From: Tundrisphaera lichenicola
GTDB taxonomy: Bacteria; Planctomycetota; Planctomycetia; Isosphaerales; Isosphaeraceae
Assembly (NCBI RefSeq): GCF_051175385.1
Contig: NZ_CP195106.1
Span: forward strand, 3,348,001 to 3,412,000
DNA: 64,000 bases
Direction: 5' to 3'
Position 1 is the stretch's first letter, and each line of letters opens with the position of its first letter. Under the pieces are notes generated by a model. That model saw only the letters and a list, made by a program, of their open reading frames with translations, was not told where the DNA came from and did no database searches. Both the position numbers and the translations under genes were made by a program. Below are positions 9,538 to 22,539 of the stretch, in pieces.

Positions 9538-9810
9538 CCCACCGAATTGAATCGCTCAAATCTCGAAATTTGAAAATGCGGCTCCGGGACGGCGAGCCGA
9601 GTGCGATCAGTATTGCCAGGCTTGAATCTTTGATGCAAGCAATCAAAACCGAGAAATTTATAATTGCCCTGGTCAATCAAGAAAAGGATCAATGGGTATG
9701 AACAACTTATCCTCGGTTGGAGATCGGAGATACGGCCCGCACTGCGAACTGTACAAGAGCCACTCATTCAGGCGATTTGGTATCAGGCAAGCAAAGGATC
9801 AATGAACATG

Positions 9811-9848
9811 AAAAAAGGCCCGCCATCCCCGGTTGGGGATGGCGGGCC
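9811..9848 (-). terminator. Rho-independent terminator of the rRNA operon
   Basis: A perfect 14-bp stem (9817-9830 with 9835-9848) and a 4-base loop are followed on the minus strand by six T residues (9811-9816). It sits 12 bases after the 5S gene. The 273-bp gap 9538-9810 beyond it is AT-richer and contains no recognisable gene. The phrase aaaggatcaatg occurs twice there, near 9684 and 9793. Confidence 0.93.
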
Positions 9849-9860
9849 TGGTTGGAAGGA

Positions 9861-9967
9861 TCCGGCGATGACCGACTTTCGCGCTTGCGCACTATCATGG
9901 GCCTGGCGGGCTTAACGGCCGTGTTCGGGATGGGAACGGGTGGGACCCCGCCAGTATCGTCGCCGGA
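9861..9967 (-). rRNA. rrf: 5S ribosomal RNA
   Basis: The minus strand begins TCCGGCGACGATACTGG and ends with GGTCATCGCCGGA, so the two ends form the expected helix I. The internal bases match 5S, with the CCCGTTCCCATCCCGAAC stretch complementary to 9922-9940. About 107 nt is normal for a 5S RNA. It lies about 195 bases after the 23S 3' end and just before the terminator. Confidence 0.93.
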
Positions 9968-10161
9968 AATCGTCCGAGGGGCGGTCAGGCTCCTCGGACG
10001 CGGTGGTCCGGGTGTGGGTCACACTCGCAGGTTCGTTCGTGGTCGGTGAGGTGGTGGCGTCCATCCTCGACGAGGCCTCTTCGGAGGGGTCGTCGGATGA
10101 TGAGATCTGGCTCGCACTCGGATCGGGGTCCGCGCCTTTGGGGGCGGGGGCCGATCGGGGT

Positions 10162-12968
<2,807 letters not shown>

Positions 12969-13218
12969 ACGCCGATCCGAACCCGCCCCATCTCGTGCTC
13001 CCGAAGGAAGACGATCCGCGACAGATCCCGACACGGCATGGACCATGATCCCATCATTTCGAGGCCCCGCGCGTCTCGCGACGCTCCATGCGGCCTCTTG
13101 AGTAACGACCCCTGGGAGAGCGGTTTAAACTCTCCCGAGATCCGTTAAGGTCCACGTTCGTTGATGAACTATGCCACTACCACACTTCGCATAAACTTGC
13201 TGCGTGTGTGACCAACAA

Positions 13219-13234
13219 CCGAATTGTGAAAGAG
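13219..13234 (-). promoter_or_regulatory. boxA-like antitermination element in the 16S-23S spacer
   Basis: The minus strand reads CTCTTTCACAATTCGG, matching the NusB/NusE-binding boxA core CTCTTTxACAA. It differs by one base from the leader copy at 15299-15314. It lies about 250 bases before the 23S 5' end. The spacer (12969-13553, about 585 bp) has no recognisable tRNA and no gene. Confidence 0.78.
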
Positions 13235-13553
13235 CCACCGGGATCGAGATCCCGGCCTCGCTGGCCACCGGCCAGGGGGCGGGGCAGCACCAGAAGGCCT
13301 GCCACGCCCCGCGATCGGGGGCAATCGAGATGCGACGCCCGGCCAGGCAGGACAGGTCCTGCCCGACCAGGAGTCATGGTCGATCGTGCTGCGAACCAAC
13401 GAATGAGAGTGATGAACCCCCGTGGGGAGCCGGCGTGTTCGCGGCCGACTTGATCCGGGCGGGGCCGATGTCACCTTCGCGTCCGGCACCCTCGCGTTAC
13501 GGGAACTCGAGGGCGTGTACTCCGGGGCGGGTGAATTTCCAAGGTATCCTTAG

Positions 13554-15060
<1,507 letters not shown>

Positions 15061-15298
15061 ATTGGGGGAAGCACCGAGGTGCCACCCAACCCTCAAGTTT
15101 GAGGATTCTAGCTAACTATCTGGTCGCCGCGGAGTCATGTTCGAGGGGGTCACCCCCCTGCCCCACGCCCCGCGACAGCATGAACCGCCCGACCTGGCTC
15201 GTCGCGGATAAGGCGAGTCTGCCAGGCATCGAGCCGCATCCACGCCGGCTCCCCTCAAGGGCTCATCATCTATCACTTGCGTGTACGCATACGATCGA

Positions 15299-15314
15299 CC
15301 GAATTGTCAAAGAG
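15299..15314 (-). promoter_or_regulatory. boxA-like antitermination element in the rRNA leader
   Basis: The minus strand reads CTCTTTGACAATTCGG, the same core as the spacer element at 13219-13234 and close to the E. coli rrn boxA. A partly self-complementary ATGCGTACACGCAAG stretch (15276-15290) follows, in the place of boxC. It lies about 240 bases before 16S and about 200 bases after the promoter, as expected for rRNA antitermination. Confidence 0.8.
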
Positions 15315-15514
15315 GACGCCGGGCCTCGACCCGACGCGATCGGCCGGAGCAGGCCACCCTAAAGAGGATGAAGCTCCGGCCGCTTGTTCCGATTCGATAG
15401 CGGAGACGACAAACGGCCCTTTGGGGCCGCTGTACCCTCCGTGATCACTGGAACTGCCACTCATCGTTTTCGTCGTTGTTTGTCACAGCGGCGTTCACGT
15501 CAGCGGCGAGAGTC

Positions 15515-15542
15515 ATATTACCGGATCTTCGCCGAAGGTCAA
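15515..15542 (-). promoter_or_regulatory. Strong sigma-70-type promoter of the rRNA operon
   Basis: On the minus strand TTGACC (complement of 15537-15542) is followed after 16 bases by TAATAT (complement of 15515-15520). Both hexamers are one or two changes from consensus. It is the best promoter upstream of 16S in this 760-bp gap (15061-15822). The leader would be about 450 nt. No other gene was recognised in the gap. Confidence 0.75.
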
Positions 15543-15822
15543 CAACCCACTCCCGATTTTCCCCGAGGTTTCATGAGACCTCCTCCCAATGACCAGGACG
15601 TGGCCCTCGGCAGGGTCGTCCGGATCTTGACCATGGATTAGCCTGGAGTTGTTGGCTAACGCGGTTCGATAAGTTGCTTGAGGAGGGTCGCACCCTTGAG
15701 GATGGGACAGATCGATCCCAGGGGCGCACCGGGCGGATGTATCGGAACGCCGATGATCTTCCGGTCGAATCGAGGGCTCGGTTGGGGCCTTCAGGCTGCG
15801 AGTTCCAGGGAGGGGGTTGCCC

Positions 15823-16134
15823 ATGCCCGTCGCCATGCCCATCCAGACCGATTGGTTGAAGAGCGTGCTCATTGACCGGGGCTATCTGGCCCGGATCAAG
15901 GGCGAGGGGATCAAGGTCTACCTGGCCATGCTCGACGCCTGCGGCGGGATTCCCGACCAGAGCGTGACGATGAGCCTGAGTCAGCTGATGGCGAAGACCC
16001 GGCTCTCGTGCCCCACCGTCATCGACAGCCTAGCCCGGCTGGAGACGCTCGGCCTGGTCGTGTCGACGACCCATGAACGCGGCAAGGTGAAGACCTATTA
16101 TGTGCCCGATCCGCCCTCGGACGAAATCGCCTAA
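15823..16134 (+). CDS. Small helix-turn-helix protein, paralogue of its downstream neighbour
   Basis: The 103-residue product has an initiator-like winged-helix: IKVYLAMLDACGG, then MSLSQLMAKTRLSCPTVID and LARLETLGLV. The recognition helix is near residues 55-75. The same pattern (IKVYL, R/K-LS-x-TV, LARLxxLGL) recurs in the next gene, so the two are probably paralogues. ATG 15823 follows a purine-rich GGAGGGGG; ATG 15835 is an alternative. This fold is common in plasmid and phage replication initiators and in transcription regulators. Which applies here is not decided by the sequence. It forms a plus-strand pair with the next gene, 54 bases downstream. Confidence 0.72.
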   Translation: MPVAMPIQTDWLKSVLIDRGYLARIKGEGIKVYLAMLDACGGIPDQSVTMSLSQLMAKTRLSCPTVIDSLARLETLGLVVSTTHERGKVKTYYVPDPPSDEIA

Positions 16135-16188
16135 TTTAGCTTAACGGCCGTTCGAGTCGTCAGGTCCCAGGGAGGGTGACCGTCGGCC

Positions 16189-17214
16189 ATGGAATCGTTC
16201 TTCTTCCGAGTGGAACACGACCTGCTCCGCTCCGAGTCGTTCAAGACGCTCGGGGGCTCGGCGATCAAGGTCTATCTGGTCCTCGGCCTTTATGCCGACT
16301 TCGCGACCGGATGGGCCTATCCGAGCATTCGGACCATTGCGCGTCAGGCGGGCCTGAGCCGACAGACGGTCCTGGCGGCGATCGAGGACCTCGCCCGACT
16401 GGGACTTCTCGCGACCAGCAAGTCGAAGGGGCGGTCGACCGCCTACAAGATCATCCGACAGGCCCCGGAGAGGCCGAGCGGGAAGAAAACCCGGGTGTCC
16501 CAGGAAGCCACCCCGACCGGTCCATTATTTTTAGAGGAGGGGGTCGAAACAGTCCCAATTTCTTTAGGGGCTGCCCCCAAGAGTGTGCCGGAATCTTTAG
16601 GGGCTCTGGCCCAATTCCTCGGCCCGAGCGGCCCCGAGCCTAGGCCCGAACGAGAACAGGGAACGAGAGAAGACAGCACCAGCATCCCGATTCCGGGAAC
16701 TCCGTTTCGTCTCTCCTCCGATGGACGGCTTCTTGTTGCTGTGGATTTACAAGAATTACTGACGGATCAGGGAATCCCGCGACGGCTTGCCGAGCGTCTC
16801 GCGGCGCAGAAGGATCCCGAGGACGTCGCGAAAGTCCTCCTGAATGCCCTGTACCTGAAGAGCCAGGGGAAACTTCAGAACGGGCCGGGGTATATCCGGG
16901 CCGGGATCGAGGATGGATACGACCTGTTGCCCCAGGTGGCGAACCGACTGGAAACTCGTCGGAAGGAACTAGAGGCCCAGCAACGGGTTCTGGAAACGAA
17001 ACGGGACCAGCTTCGCCAGGAGAAAGCCCGCGAGGCGGAGAATGCGGCGATCGCCCTGGTCATCGAGAGTCTTCGGACCGAGGAAGTTGACGAACTGGTC
17101 CGTCAGGCCGTGGCTCAATTGCCCGAGCCGATCGTCCGCCGAAATCCGACCCTCAGCAACCCCTTCGTCCGGGGCAAGGTTTACGAACTGGCGGGCGGCG
17201 AGCCAATTTCGTAA
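16189..17214 (+). CDS. Helix-turn-helix (replication-initiator-like) protein with C-terminal coiled coil
   Basis: The 341-aa protein starts with a winged-helix domain: IKVYLVLGLYADFATGWAYP, then SIRTIARQAGLSRQTVLAAI and LARLGLLATS, residues about 25-95. A low-complexity linker (about 95-180) and a second region with LLTDQGIPRRLAERLAAQ follow. A long charged coiled coil (RRKELEAQQRVLETKRDQLR, about 252-290) precedes the C-terminus. This resembles replication-initiation proteins of plasmids and phages, but the resemblance rests only on the N-terminal fold. GGAGGG lies 12 bases before the ATG. The 3' end overlaps the convergent ParB-methyltransferase gene by 34 bases. Confidence 0.72.
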   Translation: MESFFFRVEHDLLRSESFKTLGGSAIKVYLVLGLYADFATGWAYPSIRTIARQAGLSRQTVLAAIEDLARLGLLATSKSKGRSTAYKIIRQAPERPSGKKTRVSQEATPTGPLFLEEGVETVPISLGAAPKSVPESLGALAQFLGPSGPEPRPEREQGTREDSTSIPIPGTPFRLSSDGRLLVAVDLQELLTDQGIPRRLAERLAAQKDPEDVAKVLLNALYLKSQGKLQNGPGYIRAGIEDGYDLLPQVANRLETRRKELEAQQRVLETKRDQLRQEKAREAENAAIALVIESLRTEEVDELVRQAVAQLPEPIVRRNPTLSNPFVRGKVYELAGGEPIS

Positions 17215-18539
17215 CCATTTGCCGGTAAAGGCTTCCGGACGACGATGAGGTCGCGGACCTGTCCCAGCATTCGCCCGTCGAGTCGTGCCTGGCGGACGTG
17301 CTGGGGGAGATAGGCTCCATCCATCGGACAACTGATTCGACGCTCGGGCAAGAATCCGGCCCCGATCAGTGCGTTGTATCCGTGGAAGGCATGGTCGATA
17401 TAGCCATGGCCAGCGGGAAGATCTTTCTCCGTCTGGTTGGCGAGCAAGAGGGCCAGCCGACCGCCGGGTCGGAGGGTCGCGAACGCGTCGACTGCCAAGC
17501 CGCGTAAGAAAGCAAGCCAATGGGAGAACGGCTCGTTCGCGACCCCGTCTTCGGAATACTGGCGAGCCAGCATGGTATGGTACGGGGGGTCGCAGAAAAT
17601 GAAATCGCATTCGCGGGCTTCGGGCGGAAAGCCTAGCCTGATGTCATGCGATCGAACGTCTGGTCGAACCGGGGTGACATCATACGCGAGGCATCGGCGT
17701 CCCATCGACTCGCAGACGTCGAGGGTGGTTCCTCCGCCTGCCATCGGGTCCACGACCAGGGCACCAGATTGGGTGAAATAGTGCAGCGTGTGAGCGATGA
17801 TTCCAGGTGGGATCGAGCCGGGGTGGGGGATGCCGAAGGCTCGGTCGTGCTTGAATGCCCAGACGTCGTAAGGGGTCGGGCGGAAGTCGGTCGTGAATCG
17901 GTTGCGTCTTCGCAAATCCTTGTAGGCTGCGTGGATCGTCTTGGTTCCCGCGTCAAGCTGCTCGACACTGCTCAGGGCCCTTGGGTCTCCACCCCTGGCC
18001 ACCTTCCAGATCGACCGGGCCTGGCGGTAGAGGTCCTTCCCGCCCAGACCGATTGCAGCTGCGACGGCAGAATCGGTGCGACCAGTCCGACTGTCGGAAT
18101 TCCGACGATCGGCAATCTCGGCGGTCCCCTTCCGGAGATTGGCCCGACTCCTTTCCCTGGCCTCGGTTCCCAAAAGGTCCTCGAGGGCGTCGGCTTCCCT
18201 CATGAGTTGACTGAATGTCTTACGCCGTTGACGGTTATATTCCAGGACCGCCCGTTTACGGTCCTCCTCGCCTTCGATGACCCGGATTTCGCAAGGGAGG
18301 TCGGTGAATCCCAGGTTCCGGGCACAAGCGAGCCGCCGATGCCCCGAGATGACCTCCCAGCCGGTTCCCGATGAGACAATCACCAGCGGGACGAGTACTC
18401 CATGGTCGCGAACACTCTCCAGGAGGCCGCCGATTTCCGCATCGGGGTTGCCGTAAATAGATAGACTGAAGCGATTTGCTTCGAGATCCCGGAGGTCGAT
18501 GCGTTCCAGCGTGGTGGGTGTCATGGAAAGGGCTGTCAT
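17181..18539 (-). CDS. ParB-like domain fused to a DNA methyltransferase
   Basis: The 452-aa product combines two modules. Residues about 10-110 are a ParB/Srx-fold N-terminus, with GHRR at 66-69 and IRVIEGEEDRKRAVLEYNRQ after it. A helical region (110-215) follows. The C-terminal half is an amino-methyltransferase: SAM-binding DPMAGGGTT at 264-272 and catalytic DPPY at 317-320, predicting N6-adenine or N4-cytosine methylation. Such ParB-methylase fusions occur on phages, plasmids and other mobile elements, usually without a restriction partner; none is visible here. It is convergent with the HTH protein, overlapping by 34 bases. The recognition sequence cannot be read from the protein. Confidence 0.86.
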   Translation of the reverse strand: MTALSMTPTTLERIDLRDLEANRFSLSIYGNPDAEIGGLLESVRDHGVLVPLVIVSSGTGWEVISGHRRLACARNLGFTDLPCEIRVIEGEEDRKRAVLEYNRQRRKTFSQLMREADALEDLLGTEARERSRANLRKGTAEIADRRNSDSRTGRTDSAVAAAIGLGGKDLYRQARSIWKVARGGDPRALSSVEQLDAGTKTIHAAYKDLRRRNRFTTDFRPTPYDVWAFKHDRAFGIPHPGSIPPGIIAHTLHYFTQSGALVVDPMAGGGTTLDVCESMGRRCLAYDVTPVRPDVRSHDIRLGFPPEARECDFIFCDPPYHTMLARQYSEDGVANEPFSHWLAFLRGLAVDAFATLRPGGRLALLLANQTEKDLPAGHGYIDHAFHGYNALIGAGFLPERRISCPMDGAYLPQHVRQARLDGRMLGQVRDLIVVRKPLPANGYEIGSPPASS

Positions 18540-18741
18540 GAATCGAACACCTGATCTATGGCCAGGATTAGGTCGGACGATTCAAGTCCTTCCGGGCGAA
18601 AGGGTAACAAGGGTTCGAGGGGTTGTCCAGGATCGATGCTCCGGATCGTTTGGGATGGGCGCAACCGGCGATATCTGGAGAATGCCGTGTCGGAACATCT
18701 CACGCGGGATGGAACTGGCGATGGGCAAGGAGGCCCGCACC

Positions 18742-19617
18742 ATGTCCTCGATCCGTCACCATCAGGCGCATCTCATTCAAGAGCGGGGATATCCCCCCCG
18801 GTCTACCGGTGATTCGACTCGGGAGCACACGCTCTCGATCATCGTCCCGGCCAAGGATGAAGCGGCCAATCTTCCCGGGCTGGTCGAGGAAGTGATCGCC
18901 GTCTTTCGACCTCTGGTCGGGCGGACCGACCGACGACATCGGCTCGATGCGTTCGAGCTCCTCATCGTGGACGATGGCTCCACCGACGACTCGGCCCAGG
19001 TCATCGATCGGCTCTCGAAGAATTACCGCGAAGTTCGATCGGTAACCCTGGCGAACAACGTCGGACAGTCGGCGGCAACCCTCGCGGGATTCCGGGCCGC
19101 GCGCGGAGACTGGGTGGGACTGCTCGACGCCGATCTTCAAAATCCACCGACTGATCTTGCGGCTTTGTGGGAGGTTTTGCCGGGTTTTGACGCCGCCCTG
19201 GGCTGGCGGAAGACTCGCGAGGATGTCTGGACCAAGCGGGTCATCAGTCGTTGGGCGAATCGAGTGCGCAATGCGGTGCTCGGGCAGTCGATTCGGGATA
19301 CGGGTTGCTCGATCAGGATCTTCCCGCGCGACGTCTCACTTCGTCTCCCGATGTTTCGCGGTTCTCACCGATTTTTCGGGCCTTTGTTGATCCGCGAAGG
19401 CTGTCGGATCGTCCAGAATCCGGTGGGGCATCGCCCGAGAGGGGCTGGGAAGTCGCATTACCACTTCGGTAATCGGTCGCTTCGGGTAGTCGTCGATTTG
19501 CTCGGAGTAGCCTGGCTGATGCGTCGGCCGGTCCGGTTCGAGGTTGTCGAGCCGTCGGTGGCTCCGAGATCGACGGCCCAGCGAAGGGAACTCTCGGGAG
19601 TGGAGGGCGTCCGTTGA
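18742..19617 (+). CDS. GT2-family glycosyltransferase (dolichol-phosphate mannosyltransferase-like)
   Basis: The 291-aa protein has the GT-A signatures of DPM1-like enzymes: LSIIVPAKDEAANLPGLVEE, LLIVDDGSTDDS, NVGQSAATLAGFRAARGDWV and the metal-binding LLDADLQNPP. These enzymes transfer a sugar from a nucleotide donor to a polyprenyl phosphate or similar lipid carrier. ATG 18742 is chosen because AAGGAGG lies 8 bases upstream; the frame is open further back. The stop overlaps the next gene, an LpxB-N domain membrane protein. That pairing suggests envelope glycolipid modification. Donor and acceptor are unknown. Confidence 0.88.
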   Translation: MSSIRHHQAHLIQERGYPPRSTGDSTREHTLSIIVPAKDEAANLPGLVEEVIAVFRPLVGRTDRRHRLDAFELLIVDDGSTDDSAQVIDRLSKNYREVRSVTLANNVGQSAATLAGFRAARGDWVGLLDADLQNPPTDLAALWEVLPGFDAALGWRKTREDVWTKRVISRWANRVRNAVLGQSIRDTGCSIRIFPRDVSLRLPMFRGSHRFFGPLLIREGCRIVQNPVGHRPRGAGKSHYHFGNRSLRVVVDLLGVAWLMRRPVRFEVVEPSVAPRSTAQRRELSGVEGVR

Positions 19618-19952
19618 CCAATCCCGAATACTGGCAGATCCTCGGATTCACGGGCCAGGGGGTCTTCACGGCGCGGTTCCTGGTCCAGTGGATCGCGTCG
19701 GAGAAGAAGCGTGATTCGGTGGTCCCGGTCGCCTTCTGGTGGCTGAGCCTCCTGGGCGGCTTCACCCTGATGAGCTACGCGATCTACCGGCGCGACCCGG
19801 TGTTCGTCGTCGGCCAGGGGATGGGCCTGGTGATCTACGTCAGGAACCTGATGATCGTGGGCCGGAAGAAGCGTCGGGAATCGAGCCTTGCGGGGCGGGT
19901 TGGGGTTCGGGCGGATCGGCCGCTCGTCGAGGAAAGACTCCGGCTGGGCTAG
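19614..19952 (+). CDS. LpxB N-terminal (LABN) domain membrane protein
   Basis: This 112-residue protein corresponds to the lipid-A-disaccharide synthase N-terminal domain found as a stand-alone protein. Visible features are FTGQGVFTARFLVQWIASEK, then VVPVAFWWLSLLGGFTLMSY and VFVVGQGMGLVIYVRNLMI, predicting about three membrane helices. It starts with TTG at 19614 inside the stop of the GT2 gene, preceded by GGAGGG, so the two are translationally coupled. In many genomes this domain sits beside a polyprenyl-phosphate glycosyltransferase, as here. It may help present the lipid acceptor; the molecular function is not established. Confidence 0.87.
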   Translation: MTNPEYWQILGFTGQGVFTARFLVQWIASEKKRDSVVPVAFWWLSLLGGFTLMSYAIYRRDPVFVVGQGMGLVIYVRNLMIVGRKKRRESSLAGRVGVRADRPLVEERLRLG

Positions 19953-19998
19953 CGTGAGAGTTCGACACAAACGTTCCGTTCGTCGTGATAATACTGAT

Positions 19999-20019
19999 CC
20001 GGACGAGAATCCGGCTTTT
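19999..20019 (+). terminator. Possible weak rho-independent terminator
   Basis: CCGGA and TCCGG form a 5-bp stem around a 6-base loop, followed by CTTTT. It is 47 bases after the LpxB-N domain gene. The short stem makes this tentative. Confidence 0.35.
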
Positions 20020-20186
20020 AGACTTCGTTCGCCTTAATTGGCTCGAAGTTCCGGAAGTGCGGGGATGACTGGTTGATGCGCGGGTCAAACCCAAGTATTG
20101 TCATCTTGATCATCTTGCGATTTCATCGACAACCCTTCCGCCGCTGCCCAATTGGGGCATCGGGGGATCTCGCCGGGGGACGCGTT

Positions 20187-20549
20187 ATGTCCGATAAAAC
20201 CAACCACTTCCGATGGTCCCGAGTCGGTGGTGTGGCGGTCGTCGAGATCCTGAGTCGTCATATTCAAGGGCCGGAGATGGCCCAGGAACTCGGCAAACAG
20301 TTGAATTCCCTGCTGGAGGCCGGGGAGACCCAATTGCTCATCAACTTCGAGAAGACGCAGGTTATGTCGAGCACGGCGTTCGGCACGCTCCTGAACTTCT
20401 GGAAGCAGGTGCATGCGGCCCACGGGAAGTTGAAGATCTGCTCGATGGACCCTTCGGTCCGGTTCGGGGCCGATATCCTCCGGTTGGGCGAGTACATCCC
20501 GATCCACGACGACCAGGCTTCCGCACTCGCCGCTTTTACCACGAAATGA
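20187..20549 (+). CDS. STAS-domain anti-sigma factor antagonist-like protein
   Basis: The 120-aa protein is a single STAS domain. It has GGVAVVEILSRHI and TQLLINFEKTQVMSSTAFGTLL, with serines 61-62 at the usual phosphorylation position, then GKLKICSMDPSVRFGADILRL. STAS antagonists bind or release serine-kinase anti-sigma factors depending on phosphorylation (SpoIIAA/RsbV type). No kinase or phosphatase is adjacent. A receiver-ATPase at 60543-61430 in the same window could be a kinase partner, but that is speculation. ATG 20187 is chosen from family length. It is convergent with trpC. Confidence 0.88.
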   Translation: MSDKTNHFRWSRVGGVAVVEILSRHIQGPEMAQELGKQLNSLLEAGETQLLINFEKTQVMSSTAFGTLLNFWKQVHAAHGKLKICSMDPSVRFGADILRLGEYIPIHDDQASALAAFTTK

Positions 20550-20561
20550 CGCCTACCCCGT

Positions 20562-21380
20562 TCAGTTGAGGGCGATCGGTTCGGCTTCGGGGGCGAGGCC
20601 GAGGAGGCGTTCGACGGCCAGGCCGATGTCGGGGGCCCTCATGAGGGTCTCTCCGACGAGGATGGCGGCGACCCCGGCGGCTTCGAGTTTCTCGACGTCG
20701 GCGCGGGTCCGGATTCCGCTCTCGCTGACGAGGACGACCCCGGGGGGGACCTGATCTCGGAGGCGGAGGGTCAGGTCGAGGTCGGTGACGAAGTGGCGGA
20801 GATCTCGGTTGTTGATCCCGATCAGGTCGGCCCCCGAGGCGAGGACTCGCGGGAGGTTGACCGGGTCGTGGAACTCGACCAGGGCGGCCATCCCCCACTG
20901 CCGGGCGAGGCTCAGGAGCGAGGCCAGGCGGTCGTCGTCGAGGATCTCGGCGATCAATAGGACCGCGTCGGCCCCGGCCATCCGGGCCTCGACGACCTGA
21001 TATTCGTCAATCAAGAAGTCTTTGCGCAGGAGCGGGATCGCGACCGAGGCGCGGATCCGCGCGAGGTATGAGAGGTGTCCCTGGAAGTAGGGGGCGTCGG
21101 TCAGCACGCTCAGGCAGGCCGCCCCGTGGGCCTGGTAGGTCCGGGCGATGGCGATCGGGTCGAAGTCGGCCCGGATGACCTGGGCCGAGGGGCTGGCCTT
21201 CTTGACCTCGGCGATGAGCTGGATTGGTCCCGGCCCGGCCAGCGCGGCGCGGAAGTCGCGGACCGGGGGGGCCTCGGCCGCCTGGGCCTCCAACTCCTCG
21301 ATCGGCAGGCGGACCCGCGACGCGGCGACCTCTCGAAGCTTGGACTCGACGATCTTGTCGAGAATTGACGGCGACTCCAT
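20562..21380 (-). CDS. trpC: Indole-3-glycerol phosphate synthase
   Basis: TrpC closes the indole ring in tryptophan synthesis, converting CdRP to indole-3-glycerol phosphate. The 272-aa protein is a full TIM barrel with LDKIVESKLREVA, IAEVKKASPSAQVI, SVLTDAPYFQG, LLRKDFLIDEYQV, IGINNRDLRHF, LVSESGI and ILVGETLM. ATG 21380 is chosen by family length; an in-frame start 14 codons upstream adds no conserved sequence. No other trp gene is adjacent, so the pathway is dispersed in this genome, as in many planctomycetes. Confidence 0.96.
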   Translation of the reverse strand: MESPSILDKIVESKLREVAASRVRLPIEELEAQAAEAPPVRDFRAALAGPGPIQLIAEVKKASPSAQVIRADFDPIAIARTYQAHGAACLSVLTDAPYFQGHLSYLARIRASVAIPLLRKDFLIDEYQVVEARMAGADAVLLIAEILDDDRLASLLSLARQWGMAALVEFHDPVNLPRVLASGADLIGINNRDLRHFVTDLDLTLRLRDQVPPGVVLVSESGIRTRADVEKLEAAGVAAILVGETLMRAPDIGLAVERLLGLAPEAEPIALN

Positions 21381-21479
21381 GTCAGTACCCAATTCGACGT
21401 TCCCGACGTGCTCGTGACCCATTTCGATTATATCGGGATAGTCGGCCGGGGGACAGGACGAGGCGGGTGGAGGCGAGGC

Positions 21480-22433
21480 TCAGGCTCTTGGGCGTTTCCT
21501 GGCGACGGCCTTCTTGGCGATGCTTTTACGGGCGGGGCCTTTGCGGGCGGTCGGGGCTTTTCCCGGCGGAGCCATCGGAGAGGCCTGCCCGAGAACGGTG
21601 TCGAGCCCCCGGGGGGTGGCCCGGGTGTAGGTGGGCTCGATGGCCTGGAGGAACGGTTCTCCGCCTCTCCAGAACGGGAAGCCTCCGAGCCTCCGGGGGA
21701 GCGCGGCGGCCACGGAGGGGGGCTCGATCTCGGCCGGTTCGTCCTCGGTCGCTTTCGGGCCTCCCCAGAAGGTCGAGAGATCGCTGGAGAGCGGCTCGGG
21801 TGGGCTCGGGGCGACCTCTGCGACGGGCGGTTGAGCCACCGCCCCGGATCGCCCGAGCAACTCGATCAATTCGTCGCGGGCGAGCCCCCGGAGGGTGAAG
21901 ATCAGGAACGGGTCGCGGTCGAACTCCTCGCCCAGCAGGTAGTAGACGGCCGCGATGTGCTTGCAGGGGTTCGACCAGTCGGGGCACGAGCACTTGGTCT
22001 GCAAGTCGCCAAGCTGGGTTGGGAAGAGGGACAGCTTGGCCTCTTCGAACACTTTTTCGATGTCGGGCGGCATCTCCCCGGCGAATAGCTTGGCCGCGAA
22101 GATGGCCCGGGTCGCCAGGGCCTTGCCCAGGGTCTCCCAGTCGCGAGGGGGGATGGTTCGGGCCTGGATCGTGACTTCATAGGGCTTGGGACGAGACCCC
22201 TGGACCTTCGCCCGGACCAGCCCCTTGCCGATGTTCACTTCCAGGACCTGCCCGCTCCGGGCGTACGACCGCCCTCGGCCAAGCCTCGCCCCGATGTCGA
22301 ACCCCTCCAGGACCGCGATCCAGCGCCTGGCCCACCAGCTCTGGCCGAACTGGCCCTTCTTGGATTGAGCCTTGATCCCCCCCTTGGCGGGTCGGGGCTT
22401 CGAGGGTTTGAACCGGCCCCAGTTGTTCCACAT
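21480..22433 (-). CDS. SWIM zinc-finger protein, partner of the upstream SNF2 helicase
   Basis: The 317-residue protein has a SWIM finger with C148-x-C150-x6-C157-x-H159 in the segment TKCSCPDWSNPCKHIAAVYY. It is preceded by a conserved SNF2-associated region (FGQSWWARRWIAVLE, YARSGQVLEVNIGKG). The C-terminal third is Pro/Ala-rich, ending in a basic Lys/Arg/Ala tail that may bind nucleic acid. SWIM proteins with this N-terminus are commonly encoded beside a bacterial SNF2 helicase, as here (the helicase gene ends 106 bases upstream on the same strand). The pair probably acts together on DNA or on stalled complexes; the exact process is not known. Confidence 0.88.
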   Translation of the reverse strand: MWNNWGRFKPSKPRPAKGGIKAQSKKGQFGQSWWARRWIAVLEGFDIGARLGRGRSYARSGQVLEVNIGKGLVRAKVQGSRPKPYEVTIQARTIPPRDWETLGKALATRAIFAAKLFAGEMPPDIEKVFEEAKLSLFPTQLGDLQTKCSCPDWSNPCKHIAAVYYLLGEEFDRDPFLIFTLRGLARDELIELLGRSGAVAQPPVAEVAPSPPEPLSSDLSTFWGGPKATEDEPAEIEPPSVAAALPRRLGGFPFWRGGEPFLQAIEPTYTRATPRGLDTVLGQASPMAPPGKAPTARKGPARKSIAKKAVARKRPRA

Positions 22434-22539
22434 CGTCGAATCCTCCCTCGTTTTGCATTCCGGTCGTGGACGGTTCAGATTAACCGTTCCAGGATCCACC
22501 CGGCGAGCGTCACGTTGCCTAGGGTCGTCGGTGTCAGAG

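Noticed and set aside
12969..13553. tRNA-Ile/Ala in the 16S-23S spacer
   Set aside because: I found no T-loop or acceptor-stem pattern on either strand.
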